A stretch of 64,000 bases of DNA from Curtobacterium sp. GC_Cur_3 (GCF_026544205.1 NZ_JALNUI010000016.1:1-64000), one strand, 5' to 3'. Shown: positions 7,646-16,684, numbered from the stretch's first letter. Numbers and translations: made by a program. The notes: a model not told the origin generated them from the sequence alone.

Positions 7646-9283
7646 CTACGCCACCCACACCGTCGTCTCCCCGGGCAGCATCCCGTCCGTCAGCGGCCCG
7701 GACGCCAGCAGCACCTGCCCCTCGGGCAGCGGCACCGGCGACGTGCCGAAGTTCGTGTACGACCGCCACCCGTCGTGCCGCGCGAACCCGACGACGTGCG
7801 CCGGGGTGTCCAGCCACGTGAGCTGCTCGCCACGCTGCAGCTGCCGACGCGTCGCGAAGGCCGCGCGGTAGAGCGACAGCGTCGACGTCGGGTCGTCCGC
7901 CAGGGCCTCGACGCTCGACGCGCCGAAGTCCTCCGGCTGGGGCAGCTGCGGCGGCACGGCACCGAACCCGAACGACGGGCCGTCGACGGTCCACGGGATC
8001 GGCACCCGGCAGCCGTCGCGACCCTTGACGGTGTGCCCGGAGCGGATCCACTTCGGGTCCTGCAGCAGCTCGCGCGGGATGGCGGCGGCCTCGTGCAGCC
8101 CGAGCTCCTCGCCCTGGTACGTGTACGTCGAGCCGGGCAGCGCGAACAGCAGCAGCGAGGCCGCCCGGGCGCGGTGCAGCCCGTGGTCGCGGTCGAGCGG
8201 GGGCGTGGTGCCGTCGGACATCAGCCACGCGTCGGTGTCCGTGTCGTCGGGCAGCCCGTACCGGGTGGCGTGCCGGACGACGTCGTGGTTCGAGAGCACC
8301 CACGTGCTCGACGCCCCGGACTCCTCGGACATGGCGAGGTTGCGCTCGATGATCGTCCGGAAGGCGGTCGGGTCGAACGGGGCCTCGAGCAGGTCGAAGT
8401 TGAAGGCCTGCCCGAGCTCGGTCGGCCGGGCGTACAGGACGCGGCGGGGTGCGGGCGCCCAGGCCTCGGCGATCGCGGCGCGCGGCGGGTCGTACTCGTC
8501 GAGCACCCGTCGCCAGCCCTCGAAGATCTCGTGCACCTCGTCGCGGTCGTACAGCGGGTCGGAGCCGTCGAGGGGCAGCGCCTGCTCGTTGGAGGGACGG
8601 TAGGGCTCCGACAGGTCCTTCGCGAGTCCGTGGGCGACGTCCACGCGGAACCCGTCGACGCCCCGGTCGGACCAGAAGCGGAGGGTGTGCTCGAAGTCGG
8701 CGTGCACCTCGGGGTTCGACCAGTCGAGGTCGGGCTGCTCCGGCGCGAACAGGTGCAGGTACCACTGGCCGTCGGGCACCCGGGTCCAGGCACTGCCGCC
8801 GTAGTTCGCCACCCAGTCGCTCGGCGGGAGCTCCCCGTCGACACCGGCACCCTCGCGGAACACGTAGCGGGCCCGCTCGGGGGACCCCGGGCCGGCGGCG
8901 AGCGCGGCGCGGAACCACTCGTGCTCGTCCGAGGTGTGGTTCGGCACCACGTCGACGATCACCCGGATGTCGTGCGCGTGCGCTGCGGCGATGAGCGCGT
9001 CGACGTCGTCGAGCGTGCCGAGCCGGTCGTCGACGTCGCGGTAGTCCGCCACGTCGTAGCCGCCGTCGGCGAGGGGCGACGGGAAGAACGGGGAGAGCCA
9101 GATCGCGTCGACCCCGAGTTCGGCGAGGTAGGGCACACGGCTCGTGATGCCGGCGACGTCACCGAGTCCGTCGCCGTTCGAGTCGGCGAAGCTCCGCGGG
9201 TACACCTGGTAGACGACGGCCTGACGCCACCACTGGGCGTCGGGCGTGGCGGGTGTGCTGGCTGGGGTCCTGGATCCGGTCAC
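7646..9283 (-). CDS. GH13 alpha-glucosidase (oligo-1,6-glucosidase type)
   Basis: A 545-aa cytosolic enzyme of glycoside hydrolase family 13 that removes glucose from malto- or isomalto-oligosaccharides. Family regions are visible: DVVPNHTS at 111-118, GFRVDVAH with nucleophile Asp215, the acid/base Glu273 in IAEAW, and SNHDVVRH with Asp334. The region YQVYPRSFADSNGDGLGD at 25-42 is the classic start of the barrel. No signal peptide. The GTG start at 9283 has GCAGGGG just upstream. It stands alone; sugar import genes are not adjacent. Confidence 0.93.
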   Translation of the reverse strand: MTGSRTPASTPATPDAQWWRQAVVYQVYPRSFADSNGDGLGDVAGITSRVPYLAELGVDAIWLSPFFPSPLADGGYDVADYRDVDDRLGTLDDVDALIAAAHAHDIRVIVDVVPNHTSDEHEWFRAALAAGPGSPERARYVFREGAGVDGELPPSDWVANYGGSAWTRVPDGQWYLHLFAPEQPDLDWSNPEVHADFEHTLRFWSDRGVDGFRVDVAHGLAKDLSEPYRPSNEQALPLDGSDPLYDRDEVHEIFEGWRRVLDEYDPPRAAIAEAWAPAPRRVLYARPTELGQAFNFDLLEAPFDPTAFRTIIERNLAMSEESGASSTWVLSNHDVVRHATRYGLPDDTDTDAWLMSDGTTPPLDRDHGLHRARAASLLLFALPGSTYTYQGEELGLHEAAAIPRELLQDPKWIRSGHTVKGRDGCRVPIPWTVDGPSFGFGAVPPQLPQPEDFGASSVEALADDPTSTLSLYRAAFATRRQLQRGEQLTWLDTPAHVVGFARHDGWRSYTNFGTSPVPLPEGQVLLASGPLTDGMLPGETTVWVA

Positions 9284-9424
9284 CCCTGCAAACTACCGGC
9301 GCCGACACACCACGTTCCGAGGATCGGGAACACGGCGTCGCACGCGCCGGTTGGTTGTCGGTGAAACGATCAGACCCGACAACGACGTCGCCGAACGACC
9401 ACGCTCGACCACGAAAGGGTCCCC

Positions 9425-9985
9425 ATGACGAACGTCCTCGTCCTCGTCGGCAGCCTCCGCGCCGACTCCATCAACCGCAAGCTCGCCGAAGCCGCCATCC
9501 ACCACGCACCGGAGGGCACCACGCCCACCATCTACGAGGGCATCGTCGACCTGCCCTTCTACAACGAGGACATCGACGGGGACACCCCGCCCGCCGCAGC
9601 GGTCGCGTTCCGTCAGGCGCTCGCCGACACCGACGGCGTCCTGCTCGTCACGCCCGAGTACAACGGCACGATCCCGGCCGTGCTGAAGAACGCGCTCGAC
9701 TGGGCCTCGCGCCCGTTCGGCGCCTCGCCCCTGTCCGGCAAGCCCGTCGCCGTCATCGGCTCCGCCTTCGGCCAGTACGGCGGCGTCTGGGCGCACGACG
9801 ACGCCCGCAAGGTCGCCGGCATCGCGGGCGCCAAGGTGCTCGAGGACGTCAAGGTCGCCATCCCGCAGTCGGTCGTCCGCTTCGCGGAGACCCACCCGCG
9901 CGAGGACGCCGAGGTCACCGAGCTGGTCCAGGGCGCGCTGACCGCGCTCGCCGAGGCCGCGCAGGAGCCCGCAGCAGCCGCGTAG
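9425..9985 (+). CDS. NAD(P)H-dependent FMN reductase
   Basis: A 186-aa flavodoxin-fold oxidoreductase that passes electrons from NAD(P)H through bound FMN to quinones, azo dyes or chromate in related enzymes. Evidence: the FMN phosphate loop GSLRADSINRKLA at 9-21, PEYNGTIPAVLKNALDW at about 78-94 that lines the flavin, and the usual length. ATG at 9425 has GAAAGGG eight to twelve bases upstream. It heads a rightward series of redox and stress genes but has its own terminator palindrome. Confidence 0.9.
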   Translation: MTNVLVLVGSLRADSINRKLAEAAIHHAPEGTTPTIYEGIVDLPFYNEDIDGDTPPAAAVAFRQALADTDGVLLVTPEYNGTIPAVLKNALDWASRPFGASPLSGKPVAVIGSAFGQYGGVWAHDDARKVAGIAGAKVLEDVKVAIPQSVVRFAETHPREDAEVTELVQGALTALAEAAQEPAAAA

Positions 9986-10000
9986 TCTGCCGCACCACGC

Positions 10001-10048
10001 ACCGGACGGGAGGCTCCCCACCAGCTGGTGGGGAGCCTCCCGTCCGGT
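10001..10048 (+). terminator. Family A palindrome, copy A1 (perfect, 48 bp)
   Basis: Two 24-bp arms, 10001-10024 and 10025-10048, are exact complements with no spacer; the centre is CCAGCTGG and the outer word is GGACGGGAGGC. It starts 15 bp after the FMN reductase stop. It is one of six such palindromes in the window, each directly 3' of a gene, so a terminator or RNA 3'-end protector is the likely role. Confidence 0.75.
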
Positions 10049-10088
10049 GTCGCCGTCCTGAGCAACAGTCAGCACCACCCGTGTGTTC

Positions 10089-10103
10089 GCTAGGCGCTCT
10101 AGC
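10089..10103. promoter_or_regulatory. Inverted repeat upstream of MarR gene
   Basis: GCTAG-N5-CTAGC lies 26-40 bp before the MarR start. CTAG words are rare in such GC-rich DNA, and MarR proteins usually bind palindromes that overlap their own promoter, so this is a candidate autoregulatory operator. Confidence 0.45.
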
Positions 10104-10128
10104 AACGAGACGGGTTACCCTGATCGGC

Positions 10129-10641
10129 ATGTCCTTGCAGGAGACCGCGGAGGCGTCCGGGTACTGGTTCCCCGACGACGACGCGACGCAGCGCGGTGTC
10201 GCCGTGCTGAACGCCCTGCGTCGGTACCGTGCGGCCGAGACCGCGATGCGCCGGCGCACCCGTGACTCGATGGGCATGGGCGAGACCGACCTGCTCGCCG
10301 TGCGGTACCTGCTGCAGGCCCAGCGCGCCGGCCGCCAGGTCAGCCCGAAGGACCTCGCCGCGTACCTCAAGATCTCCTCGGCGTCGACGACGATCCTCAT
10401 CGACCGCCTCGTGAAGAGCAACCACGTCCGCCGCGACAAGCACCCCACCGACCGCCGCGCCCTCGTCATCACCCCGACGACCGCGAGCGACGACGAGGTC
10501 CGCGCCACGCTCGGCACCATGCACCGCCGCATGATGTCGATCGCCGAGGGGCTCTCGCTCGAGGACGCCCGCACCGTGGCGTTCTTCCTCGAGCACATGC
10601 GCGACGCCGTCGACCAGGTCGACCCCGCTCCGTCGCACTGA
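10129..10641 (+). CDS. MarR family transcriptional regulator
   Basis: A 170-aa winged-helix dimer regulator. The DNA-binding part runs from about 60 to 125, with VSPKDLAAYLKISSASTTIL as the recognition helix-turn-helix and RDKHPTDRRALVITPT as the wing, the most conserved stretch of MarR proteins. An inverted repeat sits just upstream. It lies 5' of dps and may sense oxidants or phenolics, but the ligand cannot be read from sequence. ATG at 10129. Confidence 0.9.
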   Translation: MSLQETAEASGYWFPDDDATQRGVAVLNALRRYRAAETAMRRRTRDSMGMGETDLLAVRYLLQAQRAGRQVSPKDLAAYLKISSASTTILIDRLVKSNHVRRDKHPTDRRALVITPTTASDDEVRATLGTMHRRMMSIAEGLSLEDARTVAFFLEHMRDAVDQVDPAPSH

Positions 10642-10745
10642 CGTCCGCGCGTGCGCGGGGGACACTCCCTCACTGCGCACTGTGAACGGTGGCTCGCGCA
10701 GCGCGTAGACCAGAGAGGTCAACCGAAGCGAAAGGAGCCACCACC

Positions 10746-11252
10746 ATGCACGCATCGGACAAGATGGCCGAGAACCTCCAGGCGGTCCTCGTGGACCTCA
10801 TCGACCTGCACCTCCAGGGCAAGCAGGCCCACTGGAACATCCTCGGCACGAACTTCCGCGACCTGCACCTGCAGCTCGACGAGATCGTCGACGCCGCCCG
10901 TGAGTTCGCCGACGACACGGCCGAGCGCATGCGCGCGCTGTACCTCGTCCCCGACGGCCGCTCGGCGACCGTCGCCGCCGGCAGCCACCTCGACGCGTTC
11001 CCCGACGGTGAGATCACCACGCACGACGCGATCGACCAGATCACGCTCCGCCTGTACCAGGCGACGGGCACCATGCGCGACGTGCACGACGAGGTCGACG
11101 AGGAAGACCCGACGACCGCCGACCTGCTCCACGGCTTCATCGAGCGCCTCGAGCAGCTCGCCTGGATGGTCAGCGCCGAGAACCGCGCTCCCCGCACCCC
11201 GCTCGCCGCCGCAGTGACCTCGCAGACCGCCGAGGCCTCCGCGCACGCGTGA
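10746..11252 (+). CDS. dps: Dps family DNA-binding ferritin-like protein
   Basis: A 168-aa Dps protein: a dodecamer that oxidises and stores iron with hydrogen peroxide and protects DNA in stress. All five ferroxidase ligands are in register with E. coli Dps: His29, His41, Asp45, Asp56 and Glu60 (spacing 12, 4, 11, 4). The tail after about 150 is short and Ala-rich rather than Lys-rich, so DNA binding may be weak. AAAGGAG sits 9 bases before ATG 10746. A strong terminator follows, so it is probably monocistronic. Confidence 0.95.
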   Translation: MHASDKMAENLQAVLVDLIDLHLQGKQAHWNILGTNFRDLHLQLDEIVDAAREFADDTAERMRALYLVPDGRSATVAAGSHLDAFPDGEITTHDAIDQITLRLYQATGTMRDVHDEVDEEDPTTADLLHGFIERLEQLAWMVSAENRAPRTPLAAAVTSQTAEASAHA

Positions 11253-11272
11253 CACCAGCACCACCAGCAGGT

Positions 11273-11302
11273 GACCGCGCGGCGCACTCGCGCCGCGCGG
11301 TC
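11273..11302 (+). terminator. Intrinsic terminator after dps
   Basis: Perfect 13-bp arms 11273-11285 and 11290-11302 (GACCGCGCGGCGC and complement) with loop ACTC, followed by CTTCGTT. It lies 21 bp after the dps stop. Confidence 0.8.
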
Positions 11303-11328
11303 CTTCGTTGAACCAGGAAGGAACCGAC

Positions 11329-12129
11329 GTGGACCTCGGCATCCAGGGCAAGACCGCACTCGTGTTCGGCGGTGACTCCGGCATCGGCTGGAACACCGCC
11401 CGCATCCTCCTCGCGGAGGGCGCCACGGTGGTCGTGACCGACATCGACCAGGCACGACTCGACAACTCCGCGGACCAGCTCGAAGCGCCGGTCGGCAAGC
11501 TCCACGCCTTCGCCGCGGACGTGCGGAGCGCCGAGAGCCTGGCGGCGCTGCACGAGCAGGTGCGGGACGCCGTCGGCGAGATCGACATCCTCGTGCAGTC
11601 CTCGGGCGTCACCGGAGCCCAGGGCATGTTCCACGAGATCGACGAGGCTGGCTGGGCCGAGACCCTCGACGTCGACCTGATGGGCCCGGTGCGCATCACC
11701 CGCGAGTTCATCGCCGACCTGCGGAACGGCGGCTGGGGTCGCATCGTGTACCTCGTCTCCGAGGACGCGTCGCAGCCGTACGACGATGAGCTCCCCTACT
11801 GCGCCGCCAAGGCCGGGGTGCTCTCGTTCGCGAAGGGCCTGTCGCGCAGCTACGCGAAGGAGGGGCTGCTCGTGAACACCGTCAGCCCCGCCTTCATCCA
11901 CACGCCGATGACCGACACGATGATGAAGAAGCGTGCCGAGCAGATCGGCAGCAGCTTCGACGAGGCCATCGAGAGCTTCCTCGACGAGGAGCGTCCGTAC
12001 ATGGAGCTGAAGCGCCGCGGGGAGCCGGAAGAGGTCGCGAACGTCGTCGCGTTCCTGTGCTCCGAGCTCGCCAGCTTCGTCAACGGCTCCAACTACCGGG
12101 TCGACTCCGGCTCGGTCGCCACGATCTGA
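11329..12129 (+). CDS. SDR family NAD(P)-dependent oxidoreductase
   Basis: A 266-aa short-chain dehydrogenase/reductase. The nucleotide loop is GGDSGIGWNTA (residues 14-24; the usual TG is GG here), the catalytic Tyr-Lys pair is in YCAAK, and the Ser is in LVSEDAS. Substrate unknown. GTG at 11329 follows AGGAAGGA by 5-6 bases; a TTG further upstream at 11308 was rejected because it falls in the dps terminator tail. Only 10 bp separate it from the FAD oxidoreductase, so the two are probably co-transcribed and may act in one pathway. Confidence 0.9.
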   Translation: MDLGIQGKTALVFGGDSGIGWNTARILLAEGATVVVTDIDQARLDNSADQLEAPVGKLHAFAADVRSAESLAALHEQVRDAVGEIDILVQSSGVTGAQGMFHEIDEAGWAETLDVDLMGPVRITREFIADLRNGGWGRIVYLVSEDASQPYDDELPYCAAKAGVLSFAKGLSRSYAKEGLLVNTVSPAFIHTPMTDTMMKKRAEQIGSSFDEAIESFLDEERPYMELKRRGEPEEVANVVAFLCSELASFVNGSNYRVDSGSVATI

Positions 12130-12139
12130 CAGGGACACC

Positions 12140-13333
12140 ATGACCGACTACCGCTACCTGATCGTCGGCGGCGGGATGGTCGCCGACGCGGCCGCCCGCG
12201 GCATCCGCGAACTCGACACCGACGGGACGATCGGCGTCCTCAGCGAGGACGTCGACCGCCCGTACGCCCGGCCCGCCCTGTCGAAGAAGCTCTGGACCGA
12301 CCCGGACTTCAGCTGGGACGAGAAGGTCGACCTGCACACCGAGGAGACCGGCGCGGAGTTCCTGCTCGGCACCACCGTGACCTCCATCGACCGCGCGGGC
12401 AGGACCGTCACCACGGCTGACGGTGGCACGCACGGGTACGAGCAGCTGCTCATCGCCACCGGTGGCAAGCCCCGCGGCCTGCCCGGACTCGAACCGTCCG
12501 ACCGCGTGCTCGACTACCGCAGCGCGGCCGACTACCGCCGCCTCCGCACCCTGGCCGACGCCGGCGCGCACGTGGTCGTCGTCGGTGGCGGGTACATCGG
12601 CACCGAGATCGCCGCGGGCGTCGTGCAGACCGGTGCCAGCGTCACCCTGGTCGACCCGGACGAGGTCGTCGGCGGCGCGATGTTCCCCGACGACCTGGCC
12701 AGGGCCTTCCAGCAGCGCTTCGTCGACCACGGCGTCGAGCTCCGCACCGGGCGCCGCGTGACCGAGGGCTCGCAGACCGCCGACGGCGTGACCCTCACGC
12801 TCGACGACGGCTCCGTGGTCGAGGCCGACGCGGTCGTCGTCGGCCTCGGGATCGAACCCGTGACGGGTCTGGCCGCGGACGCCGGTCTCACGGTGGACGA
12901 CGGCATCGTCGTGTCCTCGACGCTCGTCACCGACGACCCCGCCGTGTTCGCCGCCGGTGACGTCGCCCGGTACCCCGACCGGATCCTCGGCACCCGCCGC
13001 GTCGAGCACGTCGACAACGCGCAGCAGCAGGGACGCCAGGCCGGCCGCAACCTCGCCGACGCCGACGAGACGTACGACCACACGCCGATGTACTACTCGA
13101 ACGTCTTCGACATGGGCTACGAGGCCGTCGGGACGGTCTCGACGGACCTGCGCACCATCGAGGACTGGCAGGACCCGACCGTCACCGGCGTCGTCTACTA
13201 CCTCGACGAGGACGACACCGTGCGCGGCGTGCTGCTCTGGAACGTGTCGGACAAGACCGACGAGGCCCGCAAGGTGCTCGCCGAGGCGAACGCCCTGACG
13301 CCCGACATGCTGCCCGGCCGCATCACGGCCTGA
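12140..13333 (+). CDS. FAD-dependent NAD(P)H oxidoreductase (ferredoxin/rhodocoxin reductase type)
   Basis: A 397-aa two-dinucleotide-fold flavoprotein. FAD loop VGGGMVAD at 9-16, NAD(P) loop VVVVGGGYIGTEIAA at about 149-163, and the second FAD contact VFAAGDVARY at about 272-281. The C-terminal region contains YYSNVFDMGYE, the AIF/reductase-type domain. No redox-active CxxC, so it is not a thioredoxin reductase. It follows the SDR gene by 10 bp. Probably shuttles electrons to a ferredoxin or quinone; the partner is not next door. Confidence 0.88.
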   Translation: MTDYRYLIVGGGMVADAAARGIRELDTDGTIGVLSEDVDRPYARPALSKKLWTDPDFSWDEKVDLHTEETGAEFLLGTTVTSIDRAGRTVTTADGGTHGYEQLLIATGGKPRGLPGLEPSDRVLDYRSAADYRRLRTLADAGAHVVVVGGGYIGTEIAAGVVQTGASVTLVDPDEVVGGAMFPDDLARAFQQRFVDHGVELRTGRRVTEGSQTADGVTLTLDDGSVVEADAVVVGLGIEPVTGLAADAGLTVDDGIVVSSTLVTDDPAVFAAGDVARYPDRILGTRRVEHVDNAQQQGRQAGRNLADADETYDHTPMYYSNVFDMGYEAVGTVSTDLRTIEDWQDPTVTGVVYYLDEDDTVRGVLLWNVSDKTDEARKVLAEANALTPDMLPGRITA

Positions 13334-13345
13334 CGGGAAGGACCG

Positions 13346-14419
13346 TCAGCGGTCGTCGCGCCGGTTCAGCTCCGGTGCGACGGCCTCGACGATCTCGTGG
13401 CGGACGTCCGGGTCGACCGGAGCGTCGGCGTCGTCCGCCATCGCGAGCGCGTGGGCCGACTTGCCGGCCTCCAGGACCTCGTCGTCGCCCTTCGCCATGC
13501 CGAACAGCTCCTTGAAGCGCGCACGGACGACGAGCCAGGCATCGCCGGGGCCGAGCCGGGCCAGGTCCGTCTTCGTCGAGTCGTCACGGACGCGCTGCAG
13601 CGACGACACCCCGCGGTCCGTCAGTTCGCCCCGGACGTGGGCGACCGCCAGGCGTGCGACGACGTCGGCCTGCGCGTGCATGACCGAGTGGGCTCCGCCG
13701 ATGACCTCGCGGAGGACCGCGTGCGGGAAGACCCGGGCGAGGCGTCGGACCCAGTCGCGCGGGACCATCGCGTCGTGCTCACCGCGGACGATGAGGACAC
13801 GGGCGTGCACGTGCGGGGCGCGCTCCTCGATCGGGAACGCGACCATCTTCGGCAGCACCTTGCGGAACCAGTGCCAGCCGCAGAGCGCGTACGCGGTGAC
13901 GGCGTGGAAGCGGACGGCGGAGGGTTCGTGCAGCGCCGAACGGAGGAACCGCACGGCGGACTCGCTGATCGTGCGGGCCTTCGAGTCGACGACGGGGCTG
14001 ATCAGGACCAGGTCGGTGATCTCCGGGTGGCGCGCGGCGACCTCCGTGACGACCTGCGTGCCCATCGAGTGGCCGACGAGCACCGGGTTCTCGAGGCCGA
14101 GCTCCTCGATCACGCGCTCGACGGCGTCCGCGTAGCGCTCGATCGAGACGGTCCCGCGGAACTTCGGCACGCCCGCGAAGCCCGGCAGGTCGAGCGCGCG
14201 GACGGGGCCGAACTCCTCGAGGTTGGGCGCGAGGCGCTCGTAGTACGTCGACGCGATCCCCAGGCCCGCGACGAGCAGGAACGGGCGCTTGCCGACGTCG
14301 CCGATCGAGCTCACGCGGACGTTCGTGCCGTCGACGGGGACGCGGTCGACCTTGACCACGACGTCAGCGCTCTCCGTGTGCTCCAGGGCGTCGGCGTGGC
14401 GCGGGTGCTCCTCGTTCAC
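13346..14419 (-). CDS. Alpha/beta-fold hydrolase
   Basis: A 357-aa hydrolase with an intact triad: nucleophile Ser118 in GHSMG, Asp216 in GEHDAMVP and His244 in GGAHSVMH. A core of about 25-260 is followed by a charged C-terminal extension of roughly 90 residues unlike the usual fold (helical, KGDDEVLEAGKSAHALAMADD). GTG at 14419 has AGGAG seven bases upstream. Its stop lies 13 bp from the convergent oxidoreductase. Substrate (ester, lactone or C-C) is unknown. Confidence 0.87.
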   Translation of the reverse strand: MNEEHPRHADALEHTESADVVVKVDRVPVDGTNVRVSSIGDVGKRPFLLVAGLGIASTYYERLAPNLEEFGPVRALDLPGFAGVPKFRGTVSIERYADAVERVIEELGLENPVLVGHSMGTQVVTEVAARHPEITDLVLISPVVDSKARTISESAVRFLRSALHEPSAVRFHAVTAYALCGWHWFRKVLPKMVAFPIEERAPHVHARVLIVRGEHDAMVPRDWVRRLARVFPHAVLREVIGGAHSVMHAQADVVARLAVAHVRGELTDRGVSSLQRVRDDSTKTDLARLGPGDAWLVVRARFKELFGMAKGDDEVLEAGKSAHALAMADDADAPVDPDVRHEIVEAVAPELNRRDDR

Positions 14420-14492
14420 GTGGGTCTCCTCGGATGGCAGGCGGTCGCCCAGACTACCGCCAGGGGCCCACCACGCCGAGGTGCGCGGCTGT

Positions 14493-14537
14493 CAGCCTGC
14501 GAAGACTCAGCCTGCGGAGACGCAGCCTGCGGAGACT
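14493..14537. repeat. 15-bp tandem repeat abutting a stop codon
   Basis: Three units (14493, 14508, 14523) of CAGCCTGCG(A/G)AGAC(T/G) sit directly 3' of the SMP-30 stop; a fourth, diverged unit is the last coding part of that gene. The period is a multiple of three, so the unit repeats the gene's final codons and its TGA in frame. Confidence 0.8.
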
Positions 14538-15412
14538 CAGCCGGCGAAGGCGAACGCCGGGACGCCGTGCACGCGGGTCGGCACCGCGAAGACGCCGCCG
14601 GAGTGCGGGTGCTCCTCGAGCTGCTCCTCGGTCAGGTTCTCGCGGGCGGTCGCCACGAAGAGCGTCGACATGTCGTCCCCGCCGAAGGCCACGGAGGTGA
14701 CGTTCGGCGCGGGGATCTCGACCGTCTCCAGGTGCGCCCCCGAGGCGTCGTACCGCTCGATGCGCCCCTCGCCGTAGCTCGCGCTCCAGAAGCAGTCCTC
14801 GTCGTCGCGGACCAGGCCGTCGTGGGGAGCGCCGACGACGAAGGGCTCCAGCTCACCGAGCTCCCCGTCGGGGCCGTACGTCCCGCGGTAGATCGTCGAG
14901 GTGCTCGTGTCCGTCACGTACATCAGGTCACCCTCCGGGGACCACTCGAAGCCGTTCGTCGTACCGAATCCCCCGCGGAGCAGTCGGGTCGTGCCGTCCG
15001 GTTCGACCGAGTACAGCGCGCCGTCGGGCTCCCCCGTCGTCAGGTTCATGCTGCCGACCAGGAAGCGGCCGAACGGGTCGCACTTGCCCTCGTTGAAGCG
15101 GATGCCGGCGTGGGCGTGCTCCACCCGGGCGATCGTCCGCGGGTTCCCGCCGTCGGCGTCCGTGACGACGACCGTGTCCCCGAGGGCCGCGACGAAGCCG
15201 CCCTGGTCCCTGGGCTGGAACGACGCCAGCGGCGGGGACAGCGGGACCGCGCTCAGCGGGGTGCCCGACGCGTCGGCGGTGTTCAGCGTGCCGAGGGTGA
15301 TGTCGGTCCAGCGCAGGACGTGCTGGTCGGGATCCCACACGATGCTCTCCGCGAGGACGGCGCCCGCGTCGGAGAACAGGTGGGCCGGTCCGGTGGTGGC
15401 GCTCGTCGTCAT
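14537..15412 (-). CDS. SMP-30/gluconolactonase family protein
   Basis: A 291-aa six-bladed beta-propeller of the regucalcin/gluconolactonase group, which hydrolyses sugar lactones with a bound divalent metal. Ligand positions fit the family: Glu in LAES (about 22), Asn in TTNGFEWSP (about 158) and Asp in APHDGL (about 204), plus NEGKCDPFGRFLVGSM, a conserved blade. ATG at 15412 was selected as the domain begins at once. The extreme C-terminus is made by a 15-bp tandem repeat that continues beyond the stop. Confidence 0.88.
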   Translation of the reverse strand: MTTSATTGPAHLFSDAGAVLAESIVWDPDQHVLRWTDITLGTLNTADASGTPLSAVPLSPPLASFQPRDQGGFVAALGDTVVVTDADGGNPRTIARVEHAHAGIRFNEGKCDPFGRFLVGSMNLTTGEPDGALYSVEPDGTTRLLRGGFGTTNGFEWSPEGDLMYVTDTSTSTIYRGTYGPDGELGELEPFVVGAPHDGLVRDDEDCFWSASYGEGRIERYDASGAHLETVEIPAPNVTSVAFGGDDMSTLFVATARENLTEEQLEEHPHSGGVFAVPTRVHGVPAFAFAG

Positions 15413-15512
15413 GCACCCTGGTCTACCGCGGGCCACCACACACCGCGTTCAGCCCCTGCCCCGGGTCTGCCGCGGACGGACATCGCGGCGAGGGAGTGGA
15501 TCGTGTTCTGCG

Positions 15513-15566
15513 GGATGACGGATCCGGTTCGGGAAACCCGAGCCGAGCCGACCGGATCCGTCATCC
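15513..15566 (-). terminator. Long inverted repeat 3' of DUF1206 gene
   Basis: Arms 15513-15528 and 15551-15566 (GGATGACGGATCCGGT and complement) are perfect over 16 bp; the 22-nt loop holds an inner TCGGG-AAA-CCCGA hairpin. It lies between the DUF1206 stop (15683) and the next leftward start. Nearby, 15635-15655 has about three copies of ACGACCC. The rest of 15413-15682 shows no gene. Confidence 0.65.
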
Positions 15567-15682
15567 TCCGCGGCGAGCACCGTCGTCCGGAGCCCGCCGC
15601 CCCGTGCCCGTCGCCCGGTGCCCTCCCCACGACCCACGACCCACGACCCACGAGTGGTCGCCTCGATGAACCGCTCAGGGCG

Positions 15683-16540
15683 TCAGATCTTGGCGTACTT
15701 CGCGCGGAGGAAGCTGTAGGCGCCGAAGGCCAGGAACCCGATGCCGACGACGACGAGCACGACCGCCCCGCCGGGCATCGACCGCAGGGCGTCGAAGGCC
15801 CCGTCGAGCCCGGTCGCCTGGTCGGGGTCGCTCCGGAAGGCCGCGACGGCGACGAGCACGCCGACGATCGTGACCGCGATGCCCTTCGCGACGTAGCCCG
15901 CGACCGCCAGCACGGTGAGGGTCGGCTCGACCGAGCGCGGCGGAGTCACGAGCTGCTTGCGGTAGGAGCGCCGGATACCGATCACGACGAGGCCGATGCC
16001 GATCGCGACGGCGACGGCAGCGACGAGGAGCAGCAGGAACACACCGCCCGGGGTGGCCAGGGCCTTCGCCGCCGCGCTCCGGGTGGAGCCGCTCGAGCTC
16101 TTCCCCGCCCCGAGCGCGAACGAGCCCGCGGAGTAGGCGATGGCGCCGTAGACGACGGCCTTCGCGGCGTTCTTCGCACGCGCCAGCCAGGCACGGGCGC
16201 TGTCGGTGCGGCCGCCGACGACGGCCTCGACGATCAGGCGCAGGCAGAGCGCAGCCGTGCCGACGGCCACGACCCAGAGCAGGACGACGCCGCCGGGGAC
16301 CGCAGCGATCTGCGCGAGGGCACCGGACTGGTCGGTCTCGCCGGACTGCGATCCCTGCGATCCGCTGCCGCCGGCGGCGTTCCCGATGCCGAGCAGGATC
16401 GCCAGGTACCCGATGAGCAGGTGCACGACGCCGCTGCCGACGAACCCTCCCCGCGCGGTGAGCTCGAACCAGCGGCTGTCCGCCACGCGGCGCGCCTGTC
16501 GTCCGGTCTCGCGGGCTGTGGCTTCAGCGCTGGTGTTCAC
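15683..16540 (-). CDS. DUF1206 membrane protein
   Basis: A 285-aa membrane protein with six helices in three pairs, each pair containing a Gly-rich first helix: ARGGFVGSGVVHLLIGYLAI, KAVVYGAIAYSAGSF and AVAGYVAKGIAVTIVG. This three-fold repeat is the hallmark of DUF1206. Function unknown in the family. The GTG at 16540 is favoured; GTG 16552 is possible. It lies downstream of rtcB but separated by a family A palindrome, so it is probably a separate unit. Confidence 0.85.
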   Translation of the reverse strand: MNTSAEATARETGRQARRVADSRWFELTARGGFVGSGVVHLLIGYLAILLGIGNAAGGSGSQGSQSGETDQSGALAQIAAVPGGVVLLWVVAVGTAALCLRLIVEAVVGGRTDSARAWLARAKNAAKAVVYGAIAYSAGSFALGAGKSSSGSTRSAAAKALATPGGVFLLLLVAAVAVAIGIGLVVIGIRRSYRKQLVTPPRSVEPTLTVLAVAGYVAKGIAVTIVGVLVAVAAFRSDPDQATGLDGAFDALRSMPGGAVVLVVVGIGFLAFGAYSFLRAKYAKI

Positions 16541-16612
16541 GGGGGACCACACTGCCCGACGCGGCTGCGGATGTCCGGCGCGACCCGGTGCGGACAGGAG
16601 ACACAGGCAGGC

Positions 16613-16648
16613 CGGGAGGCGCGGTGCGGGCCCGCACCGCGCCTCCCG
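16613..16648 (-). terminator. Family A palindrome, copy A2 (perfect, 36 bp)
   Basis: Arms 16613-16630 and 16631-16648 are exact complements with no spacer. Outer words are CGGGAGGC and GCCTCCCG as in the other copies; the centre CGGGCCCG differs from the CAGCTG core. It lies 37 bp 3' of the rtcB stop. Confidence 0.72.
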
Positions 16649-16684
16649 TCCGACAGTCAGTCAGCCCGTCAGTCCGACTGCCCG

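Noticed and set aside
11308..11328. TTG start for the SDR gene
   Set aside because: It would place the start in the dps terminator tail and upstream of the ribosome site that serves GTG 11329.
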